Shown here one piece after another: positions 35,675 to 43,288 of a DNA stretch of 64,000 nucleotides. Below the pieces are notes generated by a model. That model was not told where the DNA came from. It saw only the letters and a program-made list of their open reading frames with translations, and did not search any database. The DNA comes from Acidobacteriaceae bacterium (GTDB taxonomy: Bacteria; Acidobacteriota; Terriglobia; Terriglobales; Acidobacteriaceae). The DNA is taken from positions 1 through 64,000 of the forward strand of contig JANXZS010000083.1 in assembly GCA_025355385.1 (NCBI GenBank), written 5' to 3'. Within the stretch, counting starts at the first letter, position 1, and the number at the start of each line of letters is the position of its first letter. The position numbers and the translations under genes were made by a program.

Positions 35675-37492
35675 TTGCCTGTAAACCTGGAGTTCGTTGT
35701 CTGCTGCCCCAGTAGAATTCGCCGGGTGGCCGCCGCCGTCCTGCTTCTCACCACGATGAATGCTGGGGGCTTGTGCGCGGCTGGTGCTCAGACTGGCGCG
35801 TCCAGTACGGCCACGGCGCGGTCCGGGCCAGCACCCATGCCACCGGCAGAGGGGGTGAATGGCAACTTCACCGACATCACCGCGAAATCCGGTGTTCACT
35901 TTCGCAACATGTCCACGCATACTGCAAAAAAGTACCTGATCGAGACCATGGGGTCTGGCGTGGCGTTGTTTGACTACGACAATGACGGTCTGCTGGACAT
36001 CTACTTTGTAAACGTCGCCCCACTCAAAGACCCCACTCCTAAAGGCACGATTCCGCAAAAGTCTGGCCCTGAGTATTGGAACCGTCTCTACCACCAGAAG
36101 AAAGACGGCACCTTTGAAGATGTGACCGAGAAAGCCGGATTGCAGGGTGCGGGTTACGGGCAGGGCGTGGCGGTGGCCGACTATGACAACGATGGCTATG
36201 AAGATCTCTACGTTACCTCTGCCGTAGGCCCGAATCATCTTTACCACAACAATGGCAATGGGACATTTACCGATGTCACCGAATCCTCGGGTACTGGGGG
36301 CCCGGGTATCTGGTCTTCGAGCGCCGCCTGGGCAGATCTCGACGGCGATGGCTTGCTCGACCTGATTGTCACCCGCTATATGAAGTGGGATTTCGATGAC
36401 GTTTGGTGCGGCGAGCACCGCGAGGGATTTCGTGGCTACTGCCACCCGGATATCTTCGAAGCGGCGGCGCCACTCGTCTTCCACAACGACGGCCACGGAC
36501 ACTTTACCGAGGTAGCGAAGAAAATCGGGCTCGACGTGCCCGGCAAGGGTCTGGGCATTGCTATAGCGGACTATGACCGCGACGGCCACCCTGACGTCCT
36601 CATCGCCAACGACGCCATGGTTGAGCATCTCTACCACAACAAGGGCGACGGCACCTTTGAAGAAGTTGGCCTGCTGTCGGAGATTGCCGTGGATGGCGAT
36701 GGGCGAACCTACTCCGGGATGGGCGCGGACTTCTCCGACTACAACAATGACGGATGGCCTGACATCGTTATCACCGATCTGGCCAACCAGAAGTATGCCC
36801 TCTACCTGAATAACGGCGATGGCAGCTTTACCTACGCCAGCCACACCAGCGGGATCGGAAGTATGACCCTGCTGCACTCCGGCTGGGGAATCAGCTTTAT
36901 GGATTATGACAACGATGGGTGGAAAGATCTCATGATCGTCCAGTCCCACGTCATGGACAACATTGAATTAAGCTTCCCCCAGCTGCGCTATCCCGAGGCC
37001 ATGCTGCTGGCACGCAATACCGGTAAAGGCTTCAGCAATGTTTCTGCCAGTTCGGGCGACGTTTTCAAACACACCTGGGTCAGTCGCGGACTCGCTGTCG
37101 GCGACATCGACAATGATGGTCGCCTTGACGCCGTCATCAGCACCAACGACGGGCCTGCTTATGTCATCCACAACGACACACAGACCAAAAACCATTGGCT
37201 GCTCCTCGACCTGGTTGGCCACAAGAGCAACCGCGACGCCATCGGCGCACAGATCAAGCTGACCACACCCCACGGCAGCCAGTACGTTACCGTCTCAACG
37301 ACGGGCAGCTATCAATCTTCAAAAGACAAGCGCGCGCATTTCGGAATGGGTTCCGACCTAGTGGCGCAATCGATTGAGATTCGCTGGCCCAGTGGCATCG
37401 TGCAAGTGCTGAAAGACGTCAAGGCTGACCAGATTCTGAAAGTAGACGAGCCCTCGCAGCCTCCAGCGCCCGCTGGCGTACAAAAGCCCTGA
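35675..37492 (+). CDS. FG-GAP/ASPIC-UnbV protein D (CRTAC1 type)
   Basis: A 605-aa exported member of the same family, transcribed away from gene C. FG-GAP loops include LFDYDNDGLLDI, DYDNDGYEDL, DLDGDGLLDL, DYDRDGHPDV and MDYDNDGWKDL; the ASPIC/UnbV end has NRDAIGAQIKLTTPHGSQ and SKDKRAHFGMG. The start is uncertain: TTG at 35675 gives a basic n-region (SRIRR) before the hydrophobic AAAVLLL, while GTG at 35726 gives a shorter leader without charges. Neither has a good RBS. The gap of about 170 bp to gene C should hold both promoters. Confidence 0.86.
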   Translation: MPVNLEFVVCCPSRIRRVAAAVLLLTTMNAGGLCAAGAQTGASSTATARSGPAPMPPAEGVNGNFTDITAKSGVHFRNMSTHTAKKYLIETMGSGVALFDYDNDGLLDIYFVNVAPLKDPTPKGTIPQKSGPEYWNRLYHQKKDGTFEDVTEKAGLQGAGYGQGVAVADYDNDGYEDLYVTSAVGPNHLYHNNGNGTFTDVTESSGTGGPGIWSSSAAWADLDGDGLLDLIVTRYMKWDFDDVWCGEHREGFRGYCHPDIFEAAAPLVFHNDGHGHFTEVAKKIGLDVPGKGLGIAIADYDRDGHPDVLIANDAMVEHLYHNKGDGTFEEVGLLSEIAVDGDGRTYSGMGADFSDYNNDGWPDIVITDLANQKYALYLNNGDGSFTYASHTSGIGSMTLLHSGWGISFMDYDNDGWKDLMIVQSHVMDNIELSFPQLRYPEAMLLARNTGKGFSNVSASSGDVFKHTWVSRGLAVGDIDNDGRLDAVISTNDGPAYVIHNDTQTKNHWLLLDLVGHKSNRDAIGAQIKLTTPHGSQYVTVSTTGSYQSSKDKRAHFGMGSDLVAQSIEIRWPSGIVQVLKDVKADQILKVDEPSQPPAPAGVQKP

Positions 37493-37822
37493 GCTTGAAA
37501 AACTGCTGCAGCGGAGACTCGAGCTTCTCCATGCGCGCCACATAGGTGGGAATGTTGCGCGACGATAGATCATTTTGCCTATAAGTTGTAAACCGGAGAA
37601 GTGAGGGATGGCGTATCTTTTCCGCTAATAAAAGCTGCCTATTGCCATTCTAAAAAGTACACAGCAACAGGGAAAATGATCGAGTCTGCGGTTGAGTGCG
37701 GATTGGTGGCGGGTGTCGATCCGGGGGCGTTCAGTGTCACGCCGCTTCGATTCAGAAAAGCGCACGGAAGCGGCTCGAGGAGATGCAAACAAACGGGAAA
37801 TTACCTCAAGCCGCGCAGGTTT
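37493..37822. other. Intergenic region between convergent genes
   Basis: 330 bp between the ends of CRTAC1-type gene D and an exported protein gene. No gene, hairpin or repeat was recognised; a leftward open frame without a start codon crosses 37500-37650 and is listed among rejected items. Confidence 0.4.
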
Positions 37823-38722
37823 CTAAGACTCCCCACCGGTGAGAGTAATGTGATTCACTATTCGCTGGATCAGCACGATGCGTATGCTGAAGTGCTTCGC
37901 TACATCGGGCAGAAACTCGGTTACGATGTTGTCAATAGGCGATGAAGCGATAGCGATTGCGGAGCTCACAGCCGTTGGCCCTGCCCCCTGCTTACGTCCC
38001 GGAACGTAAACATTCGCGAGTGTGATCGCCGCCGGAACACCAATCAGCTCGGCATAGTTAAGCATGTGATCTCCCTGGTCGCTCCGCGTCCAGATCGGAT
38101 GCACGAGCGCGTTTGCAATGCGCCGGGGAATTGAGGCTTTCGGCATCCTGTAGTAGCGCGGATCCTGCCCAGTCAGCGCAGGGACCAAAAAAGTGACAAA
38201 GAAGGCGCTAGTCATGTCCTCCGTCAGCAGCGTGCCGGAATTCTTCGCCCACCCCTTCATGCCGGGTCCATAAGCGGTGTCGGGATTGCTGCCAATGGTG
38301 ATTGCGGCACTGGCGCCGATGGTGATCAGGTTGAATGGATCCACCACGTTGCTCGCGGCTATGCGCAGCTTATCCTTCCGGGTCAGTGGCCCAGTGGCGG
38401 GCGGTTTCCCCAGGGGATAGAACAGGTCGAATTTGTGAGCACACTGAACGCCTGCAGTTTGCCGGGCAGAGGTCCCCGGTGGCGCCCCTGAAGATCCACT
38501 CGCTGGCGACGGAGGCGTAGAACAGCCCTTGTCCGGCGTGACCAGATGCGTATCCGGAGCGGCGGCCGCAACTTGAGGCAGGGGTGCATTCGGCAGCGCA
38601 GCAAACCCGTTGGGCTCAAAAACATCCTGCGCAGGCAGCCATGGGGCCACGCCTGTAAACGACACCAGAAAGGTTACCTTAAAGAACCAATTTCGCAGGG
38701 CGCTTTGGAGTGTGGGCCTCAC
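37823..38722 (-). CDS. Conserved exported acidobacterial protein, unknown function
   Basis: A 299-aa protein. A signal-type N-terminus (FFKVTFLVSFTGVAPWLPA) is followed by a Pro/Ala/Ser-rich stretch to about residue 95, then a folded part with several hydrophobic segments. Recognisable blocks are VDPFNLITIGASAAITIGS, LVPALTGQDPRYYRMP and IPRRIANALVHPIWTRSDQG. The DPRYY-R-ANAL-HP pattern recurs, from memory, in exported proteins annotated hypothetical in Acidobacteriota; no function is known. The start is GTG at 38722 with GAGGATAGAT before it. Divergent from the nirA operon. Confidence 0.75.
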   Translation of the reverse strand: MRPTLQSALRNWFFKVTFLVSFTGVAPWLPAQDVFEPNGFAALPNAPLPQVAAAAPDTHLVTPDKGCSTPPSPASGSSGAPPGTSARQTAGVQCAHKFDLFYPLGKPPATGPLTRKDKLRIAASNVVDPFNLITIGASAAITIGSNPDTAYGPGMKGWAKNSGTLLTEDMTSAFFVTFLVPALTGQDPRYYRMPKASIPRRIANALVHPIWTRSDQGDHMLNYAELIGVPAAITLANVYVPGRKQGAGPTAVSSAIAIASSPIDNIVTEFLPDVAKHFSIRIVLIQRIVNHITLTGGES

Positions 38723-39095
38723 ATCTATCCTCGAGCTTGCTCAAAGCCAACAGTTTAAAAATGCAGGGAAATCTCATGATACAACCTGCGACGCAGAAAC
38801 ACGGCGGGCGGCATATGTTCCCCTCCACCATTATTTGTAGCGTGCGAACGCAGCAAAGGTTGCGTCCCATATTTCCTTGTCTTCTATGGGCTGAGCGGGG
38901 TTGTCGCTCCTGCAGCATAGCGTTCCCAGGCCCCCTTGCAAGCCTTCTTGACTAAGGATTGGCACCCTCGTACACTTTCGAAATGGGTTCTCTCCGAGTG
39001 ATTCCGGCCATGTTCTGTAGCATGTGTATGCACATGCTGAGCCGGTGTATTCTTCGTTGAGCCTCGTACCGAGATAGAATCCGAGAGTCCAAACG
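38723..39095. other. Divergent promoter region and nirA leader, with a perfect dyad
   Basis: About 370 bp with no convincing gene. AGCATGTG-TATG-CACATGCT (39019-39038) is a perfect 8+8 inverted repeat. A small CTCG-TAC-CGAG hairpin follows at about 39064-39074. With the hairpin at 39096 this gives a structured leader before nirA. Confidence 0.45.
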
Positions 39096-39141
39096 AAGCC
39101 CGCGCTACAGCCACAAGCTGATAGCGCGGGCTTTCTATTTT
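39096..39141 (+). promoter_or_regulatory. Attenuator-like terminator hairpin in the nirA leader
   Basis: AAGCCCGCGCTA and TAGCGCGGGCTT form a perfect 12-bp stem with a 14-nt loop, followed by TTCTATTTT, ending only a few bases before the GAGGGAGAG ribosome-binding site of nirA. The nearest upstream rightward gene ended 1.6 kb earlier and the adjacent gene is divergent. A terminator at this site therefore suggests conditional termination of the siroheme operon. Confidence 0.65.
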
Positions 39142-39151
39142 GAGGGAGAGC

Positions 39152-40849
39152 ATGGCCACAGACATTCCGGTAAAAGAATCGAAAACGCAGAAGATGGAGC
39201 GGCTGAAGCGCGAAAAGAATCCCTGGGAGGCATTCGAGGAGATACGCGCCTTCGCTCGGGAAGGCCGCGCCAGCGTGCTGCCGGAGTGGGCCAATACCTA
39301 CTTCAAGTGGTGGGGTGTCTATACGCAGGGCGATGGCGTGGGTGCCGTCGGCGGGGTGGGCGGAGAGGGCAAGGCCACCGAATATTTCATGATGCGTATC
39401 GGCATACCCAATGGCTTGCTGACTTCAGCGCAGCTTCGCGTCATTGGTGGTCTAACCAAGCAGTACGCGCGCAATTTGGCAGACATAACGGTTCGTCAGA
39501 ATATCCAGCTGCACTGGCTGACGATTGAATCGTTGCCCGCCATCGTAGAGGCTCTGACCGCAATCGGACTCTCGCCCAAGGGTGCCTGCGGAGACGTCGT
39601 CCGCAACGTCACAGGTTGTCCTTTGGCCGGAATTGCGGCCGATGAACTCGTCGATGCCTCGCCCCTGGCCGTCGAAGCAGCCCGGATGCTCACCGCCAAT
39701 CCCGAGTTTTACAATCTGCCCCGCAAATTCAAGGTGTCCATCACCGGCTGCCCGGTATGGTGCTCCTATCCGGAGATCAACGACATTGGCCTGACGGCAG
39801 TTCGCCGCGGCGCGGAGGTGGGCTACGCGATCCGCATCGGCGGCGGCCTTTCGAAAGAGCCGCACCTCGCGGTCAAACTGAATGCTTTTGTCCGCCCCGA
39901 TCAAGCCATCGCGGTTATACACGGGGTCACCGAGATCTTCCGCAGGCAGCAGGGGCTGCGCGAAAGCCGCGACCGCGCCCGCCTCAAGTATCTCTTCCTC
40001 AAGGAGGGCTGGACACCGGAAAGCTTCCTCTCCGAACTGGAATCGCAGATAGGCTTCCGTCTTGATTCCGCCGTGGATGAGCAGGTCCCAGACGATATTT
40101 ACCGTGACCATGTCGGCATACACGCACAGAAGCAGCCGGGGCTGAGCTACGTTGGCGCCTCCGTCCTGGGAGGCAGGCTGAGCGGCGATCAACTTAAACA
40201 AGCCGCCGATCTCGCCGCGCGTTTTGGCTCGGGCCAACTGCGCGCCACTGTAATGCAGAACTTCGTCATCGTGAACGTACCCAACGCGCGCACCAGCGAA
40301 CTTGTGCGCGAGCTGAACCACGTTGGCTTGCGGGTTGAGGCGAGCAACTTTTTCCGTGGCTCCGTCGCCTGCACTGGCACGGAGTTCTGCAAGCTCGCTA
40401 TCACCGAGACGAAGGGCTTTAGTCGGTGGTTAGTCGAGGAGCTGGAAGAGAGGCTGCCCGGTTTCGACCAGCAACTCAAACTGCACGTTACCGGATGCCC
40501 CAACAGTTGCGGTCAGCATTGGATTGCGGATATTGGCCTTGAGGGCAAGAAGATCAAGCACGAGGGCAAGCTCACCGATGCTTACTACTTCTGCGTAGGA
40601 GGGGCTGTGGGCGAGCATGCGGGGATCGCGCGTCCACTGGGCTTTCGTTGCCCTGCAGTGTTGGTGCCGGAAGCCATCGAGCGCTTGCTGCGAGGGTATC
40701 TGCGCGAGCGGCGCCCGGAAGAAAATCTGCGCGGCTACTTCGCCCGGTACTCCGATGAGGATCTGCGCGTGCAAGTTGCCGGGGCAGTGGTCGAAGCAGC
40801 GGAGCGCGATGTGCCCGCCGGTCGCGTGCCGCACGGAGCAGCGGAATGA
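39152..40849 (+). CDS. nirA: Siroheme-dependent nitrite/sulfite reductase
   Basis: A 565-aa cytoplasmic six-electron reductase of the ferredoxin nitrite/sulfite reductase family. Two half-repeats are visible; the first holds TGCPLAG (near residue 154) and TGCPVWCSYPE (near 199). The second holds the siroheme/[4Fe-4S] ligands as ACTGTEFCKLA (near 406) and TGCPNSCGQHW (near 448). The motif order fits either nitrite (NirA) or sulfite reduction; no nitrate or sulfate assimilation gene is adjacent to decide. The start at 39152 has GAGGGAGAG before it. Its stop overlaps the next ATG, and the two following genes make siroheme, its cofactor. Confidence 0.9.
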   Translation: MATDIPVKESKTQKMERLKREKNPWEAFEEIRAFAREGRASVLPEWANTYFKWWGVYTQGDGVGAVGGVGGEGKATEYFMMRIGIPNGLLTSAQLRVIGGLTKQYARNLADITVRQNIQLHWLTIESLPAIVEALTAIGLSPKGACGDVVRNVTGCPLAGIAADELVDASPLAVEAARMLTANPEFYNLPRKFKVSITGCPVWCSYPEINDIGLTAVRRGAEVGYAIRIGGGLSKEPHLAVKLNAFVRPDQAIAVIHGVTEIFRRQQGLRESRDRARLKYLFLKEGWTPESFLSELESQIGFRLDSAVDEQVPDDIYRDHVGIHAQKQPGLSYVGASVLGGRLSGDQLKQAADLAARFGSGQLRATVMQNFVIVNVPNARTSELVRELNHVGLRVEASNFFRGSVACTGTEFCKLAITETKGFSRWLVEELEERLPGFDQQLKLHVTGCPNSCGQHWIADIGLEGKKIKHEGKLTDAYYFCVGGAVGEHAGIARPLGFRCPAVLVPEAIERLLRGYLRERRPEENLRGYFARYSDEDLRVQVAGAVVEAAERDVPAGRVPHGAAE

Positions 40850-41475
40850 ATCTTCTTCCTGTCTTTCTCAAGCTGACATCGCGGCACTGCGTGGTCATCG
40901 GCGCTGGGGTGATCGCGCTGGATAAAATCCACAGTCTGCTTGGAGCCGAGGCCCATGTGCAGGTCGTCGCGCCCGAGGCATTACCAGAAATAGAGGGGCT
41001 GGCCACAGCCGGTAAGATTACGTGGCAGCGTCGCGCATTTGATCTCAACGACGTCGAAGGGGCCTTCCTGGTCATCGCCGCCACCAACACCGCGGCGGTC
41101 AATCAAGCGGTGTATCGCACGGCAGTAGAGCGCGGCATCCTTTGCAACGCGGTTGACGATCCACCGCATTGTGACTTTTATTTTGGATCAGTCGTACGGC
41201 GCGGCGATCTGCAGATTGCCATCTCGACTGCGGGTGAAAGTCCCGCGCTGGCCCAGCGACTACGGCGCGAGATCCATGAGCAATTGCCTGAAGATCTCGG
41301 CCCATGGCTCGCCAACCTGGGCAAATTGCGACGGGATGTGATGGCTGCTTATCCCGCTGGGGAAGAACGTAAGTTGCTGCTGCACCAGCTTGCGCAGCGC
41401 TCGGTCTGCGACTTGGCTACATGCCCTTCCCGCCAGCTTGCCTTCGCGCCAGCACGTTCGGAGGTGGCAGGATGA
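40846..41475 (+). CDS. Precorrin-2 dehydrogenase/sirohydrochlorin ferrochelatase
   Basis: A 209-aa protein equal to the N-terminal half of CysG (Met8p type), which oxidises precorrin-2 and inserts iron in the last steps of siroheme synthesis. Seen: MNLLPVFLKLTSRHCVVIGA, then GAGVIALDKIHSLLG (NAD site), FLVIAATNTAAVNQAVYRTA, ILCNAVDDPPHCDFYFGSVV and IAISTAGESPALAQRLRREI. The ATG overlaps the nirA stop by 4 bases and its own stop overlaps the next ATG. The dinucleotide loop reads GAGVIA rather than the usual GGG-VA form, a small departure. Confidence 0.92.
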   Translation: MNLLPVFLKLTSRHCVVIGAGVIALDKIHSLLGAEAHVQVVAPEALPEIEGLATAGKITWQRRAFDLNDVEGAFLVIAATNTAAVNQAVYRTAVERGILCNAVDDPPHCDFYFGSVVRRGDLQIAISTAGESPALAQRLRREIHEQLPEDLGPWLANLGKLRRDVMAAYPAGEERKLLLHQLAQRSVCDLATCPSRQLAFAPARSEVAG

Positions 41476-42272
41476 ACGCCGGGGAGAAGGGAACTGTCTA
41501 CCTGGTTGGTGCCGGTCCCGGCGATCCCGAGCTGCTTACCGTGAAAGCCTCGCGTCTGCTTGCATCCTGCGACGTGGTGCTGCACGACGATTTGGTGCCC
41601 GCCGCGGTCCTTGCGGTTGCCAATCCACGCGCCTGGATTCTCAACGTTGGCAAGCGCTGCGGCATGAAGGGCGTGACCCAGGAGGAGATCAACTTTGTGA
41701 TGATCGATCAGGCGCGCAAGGGCCAGTGCGTTGTCCGCTTGAAGATTGGCGACCCTCTCATTTTTGGGCGTGCCGCGGAAGAGATGGATGCACTGCGCGC
41801 GGCCGGAGTAATTTGCGAAGTAATCCCCGGCATCACTGCAGCATTTGCCGCCGCCGCCGCAATCCAGTGCTCGCTAACCGACCGGCGGTGGGCATCGTCC
41901 GTCCTTTTCTCCACCGGCCATCACGCAAGCGAGTCCGAGCCGCTTGCACCCAGAACTCGCGATGCCACCCGAGTCGTCTACATGCCCGGGCGCGACCTCG
42001 CGCTCATCGCTTCCCAGTGGCGGGGAGAAGGGTTGCCGGACTCGCTGCCCTGCATCGTGGTCAGTCGCGCGGCACAGCCGGATCAACAGGCTCAACGCAC
42101 CACGTTGCGCGAACTCGCAAGCATCGAGCCGGGGCCTACTCCCGTGCTTGTTCTTGCTGGTGAGACACTGGCCAACGCCGTGTTGCCCATCCCTCGAGAG
42201 ATTGTGTTTACTGCCGCATTGCCTAACGAGATTGTCGCGCACTATCTACCCTTGTTCGGACAGCAACCCTGA
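41472..42272 (+). CDS. cobA: Uroporphyrinogen-III C-methyltransferase
   Basis: Methylates uroporphyrinogen III at C2 and C7 with SAM to give precorrin-2, the first step of the siroheme branch. The 266-aa protein has VYLVGAGPGDPELLTVKASR, VVLHDDLV, RLKIGDPLIFGRAAEEMDAL, EVIPGITAAFAAAA and the late MPGRDLALIA block, all typical of SUMT. It is the third gene of the nirA operon; GAGGTGGCAGG precedes the ATG, which overlaps the previous stop. Split CysG functions on separate genes are common. A hairpin follows the stop. Confidence 0.94.
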   Translation: MNAGEKGTVYLVGAGPGDPELLTVKASRLLASCDVVLHDDLVPAAVLAVANPRAWILNVGKRCGMKGVTQEEINFVMIDQARKGQCVVRLKIGDPLIFGRAAEEMDALRAAGVICEVIPGITAAFAAAAAIQCSLTDRRWASSVLFSTGHHASESEPLAPRTRDATRVVYMPGRDLALIASQWRGEGLPDSLPCIVVSRAAQPDQQAQRTTLRELASIEPGPTPVLVLAGETLANAVLPIPREIVFTAALPNEIVAHYLPLFGQQP

Positions 42273-42302
42273 TTTGCGCAGGACATCTGTTTGCAATGGT
42301 AA

Positions 42303-42333
42303 AGGCCTCTCGACGCGAGAGGCCTCTCCTTTG
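42303..42333. terminator. Hairpin between convergent cobA and Ala/Lys-rich gene
   Basis: AGGCCTCTCG-ACG-CGAGAGGCCT is a perfect 10-bp stem with a 3-nt loop, followed on the plus strand by CTCCTTTGTT. The T-tract is weak; it may end transcripts from both sides. Confidence 0.7.
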
Positions 42334-42354
42334 TTCAAAACCGACCGCCAGAGG

Positions 42355-42927
42355 TTATTTTTCCGCGCGCGCCCCCGCCTTTTGGGCGTCGGCCTCGGTC
42401 ATGAATTCACCGTTCTTGGTGGCACCGTAATAGCGATCGTCGCTCTTGTGATAGACCTTGGTGTTTTTGTTCACCCACACCATGCCTTTAGCCTTCGCGT
42501 CAGCAATCTGCGCGGGGGTAGCGGTTGCCGCAACTGGCTTTGCCGAAGCCTTGCTCGCCTTGGGAGCCGAAGCGGCGGCCGGGGATGAAGCCGCGGCCGA
42601 GGTCGGAGTAGAAGAGGCGGCAGGAGCAGCGCTCTTCTCCGCCTCCGCCTTTGCGGCCTTCTTCTCCGCCCTGGTCATTTTTGCAGGCGCTGAAGCCTCA
42701 GTCGAAGATGCAGGAGCAGCCGCAGCAGGCGCACCGCTCTTCACGGCTTCCGCCTTCGCTGCCTTCTTCTCAGCCCTGGCGGCCTTCTTCTCTTCCTTGG
42801 TCATTGGTGCTGTAGCAGGAGTGGCCTGCGTGGCCGTGGATGTGGCTTGATAGGCTAGTGCGGGGTTTGAAAGGACCAGGCCGCCAAACATCGTAGCTAG
42901 CCCCAGAATCGCGGTGAACTTCTTCAT
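42355..42927 (-). CDS. Exported Ala/Lys-rich protein with a short conserved C-terminal module
   Basis: A 190-aa protein. Signal peptide (FTAILGLATMFGGLVLSNPA), then about 105 residues of low complexity with repeated KKAAKAEA and Ala/Ser/Pro stretches, possibly helical and extended. The end is a compact module: VWVNKNTKVYHKSDDRYYGA then TKNGEFMTEADAQKAGAR. From memory this last module (VWVN...VYH...YYG.T..G.YMTE..A...G.R) recurs at the C-termini of many small exported proteins in Acidobacteriota; its function is unknown. Convergent with cobA. A dyad AGTAAA-TTG-TTTACT lies about 100 bp upstream. Confidence 0.78.
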   Translation of the reverse strand: MKKFTAILGLATMFGGLVLSNPALAYQATSTATQATPATAPMTKEEKKAARAEKKAAKAEAVKSGAPAAAAPASSTEASAPAKMTRAEKKAAKAEAEKSAAPAASSTPTSAAASSPAAASAPKASKASAKPVAATATPAQIADAKAKGMVWVNKNTKVYHKSDDRYYGATKNGEFMTEADAQKAGARAEK

Positions 42928-43168
42928 CGAATTCCTCCATGGTGTGTTAGCGGTCGTATCTTAAGTCAGCAAGTCGATCAATCGATGCTACTTAAGTAGA
43001 ACGCATTAACCGAACAGCTAACAGTAAATTGTTTACTTCGTTCATCAAATGAAAGTCAATCAGAAACCGTGGGTGAATCTATCGCTCCTGGCTAAAGATG
43101 ACTGTGACACATGCCCGCATGTTATAAGGCTGGCCCGGCACTCTGTAGTAATTTTCAGACGAAACCAC
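42928..43168. other. Upstream region of the Ala/Lys-rich gene
   Basis: About 240 bp without a supported gene. It contains the perfect dyad AGTAAA-TTG-TTTACT at 43023-43037, an operator-like site about 100 bp upstream of the leftward start at 42927. Confidence 0.35.
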
Positions 43169-43207
43169 AAGAAAAGGGTCCGTCACTTTGACAGACCCTT
43201 TTCTTTT
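43169..43207 (-). terminator. Terminator downstream of ppdK
   Basis: AAGAAAAGGGTC pairs with GACCCTTTTCTT, and an inner TCA/TGA extends the stem. Read leftward it ends in a CCCTTTTCTTG tract, about 80 bp past the ppdK stop, so it probably ends the ppdK transcript; it is nearly symmetric and could act both ways. Confidence 0.8.
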
Positions 43208-43288
43208 GGCAATGTCTCGTTTGGATAGACATGTTTCCCCTGCCCAGCCGGAGATTCGATCCACCGACTGAGCCGAAGATTCTGCAGA

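Noticed and set aside
35555-36949. 464-codon open frame antisense to CRTAC1-type gene D.
   Set aside because: Val/Ile-rich shadow of Asp/Gly-rich FG-GAP repeats; no family resemblance.
37500-37650. Leftward frame reading RNIPTYVARMEKLESP.
   Set aside because: Looks protein-like but has no start codon and overlaps the end of CRTAC1-type gene D; no family recognised.
43049-43228. 59-codon rightward frame.
   Set aside because: No RBS and it runs through the ppdK terminator hairpin.
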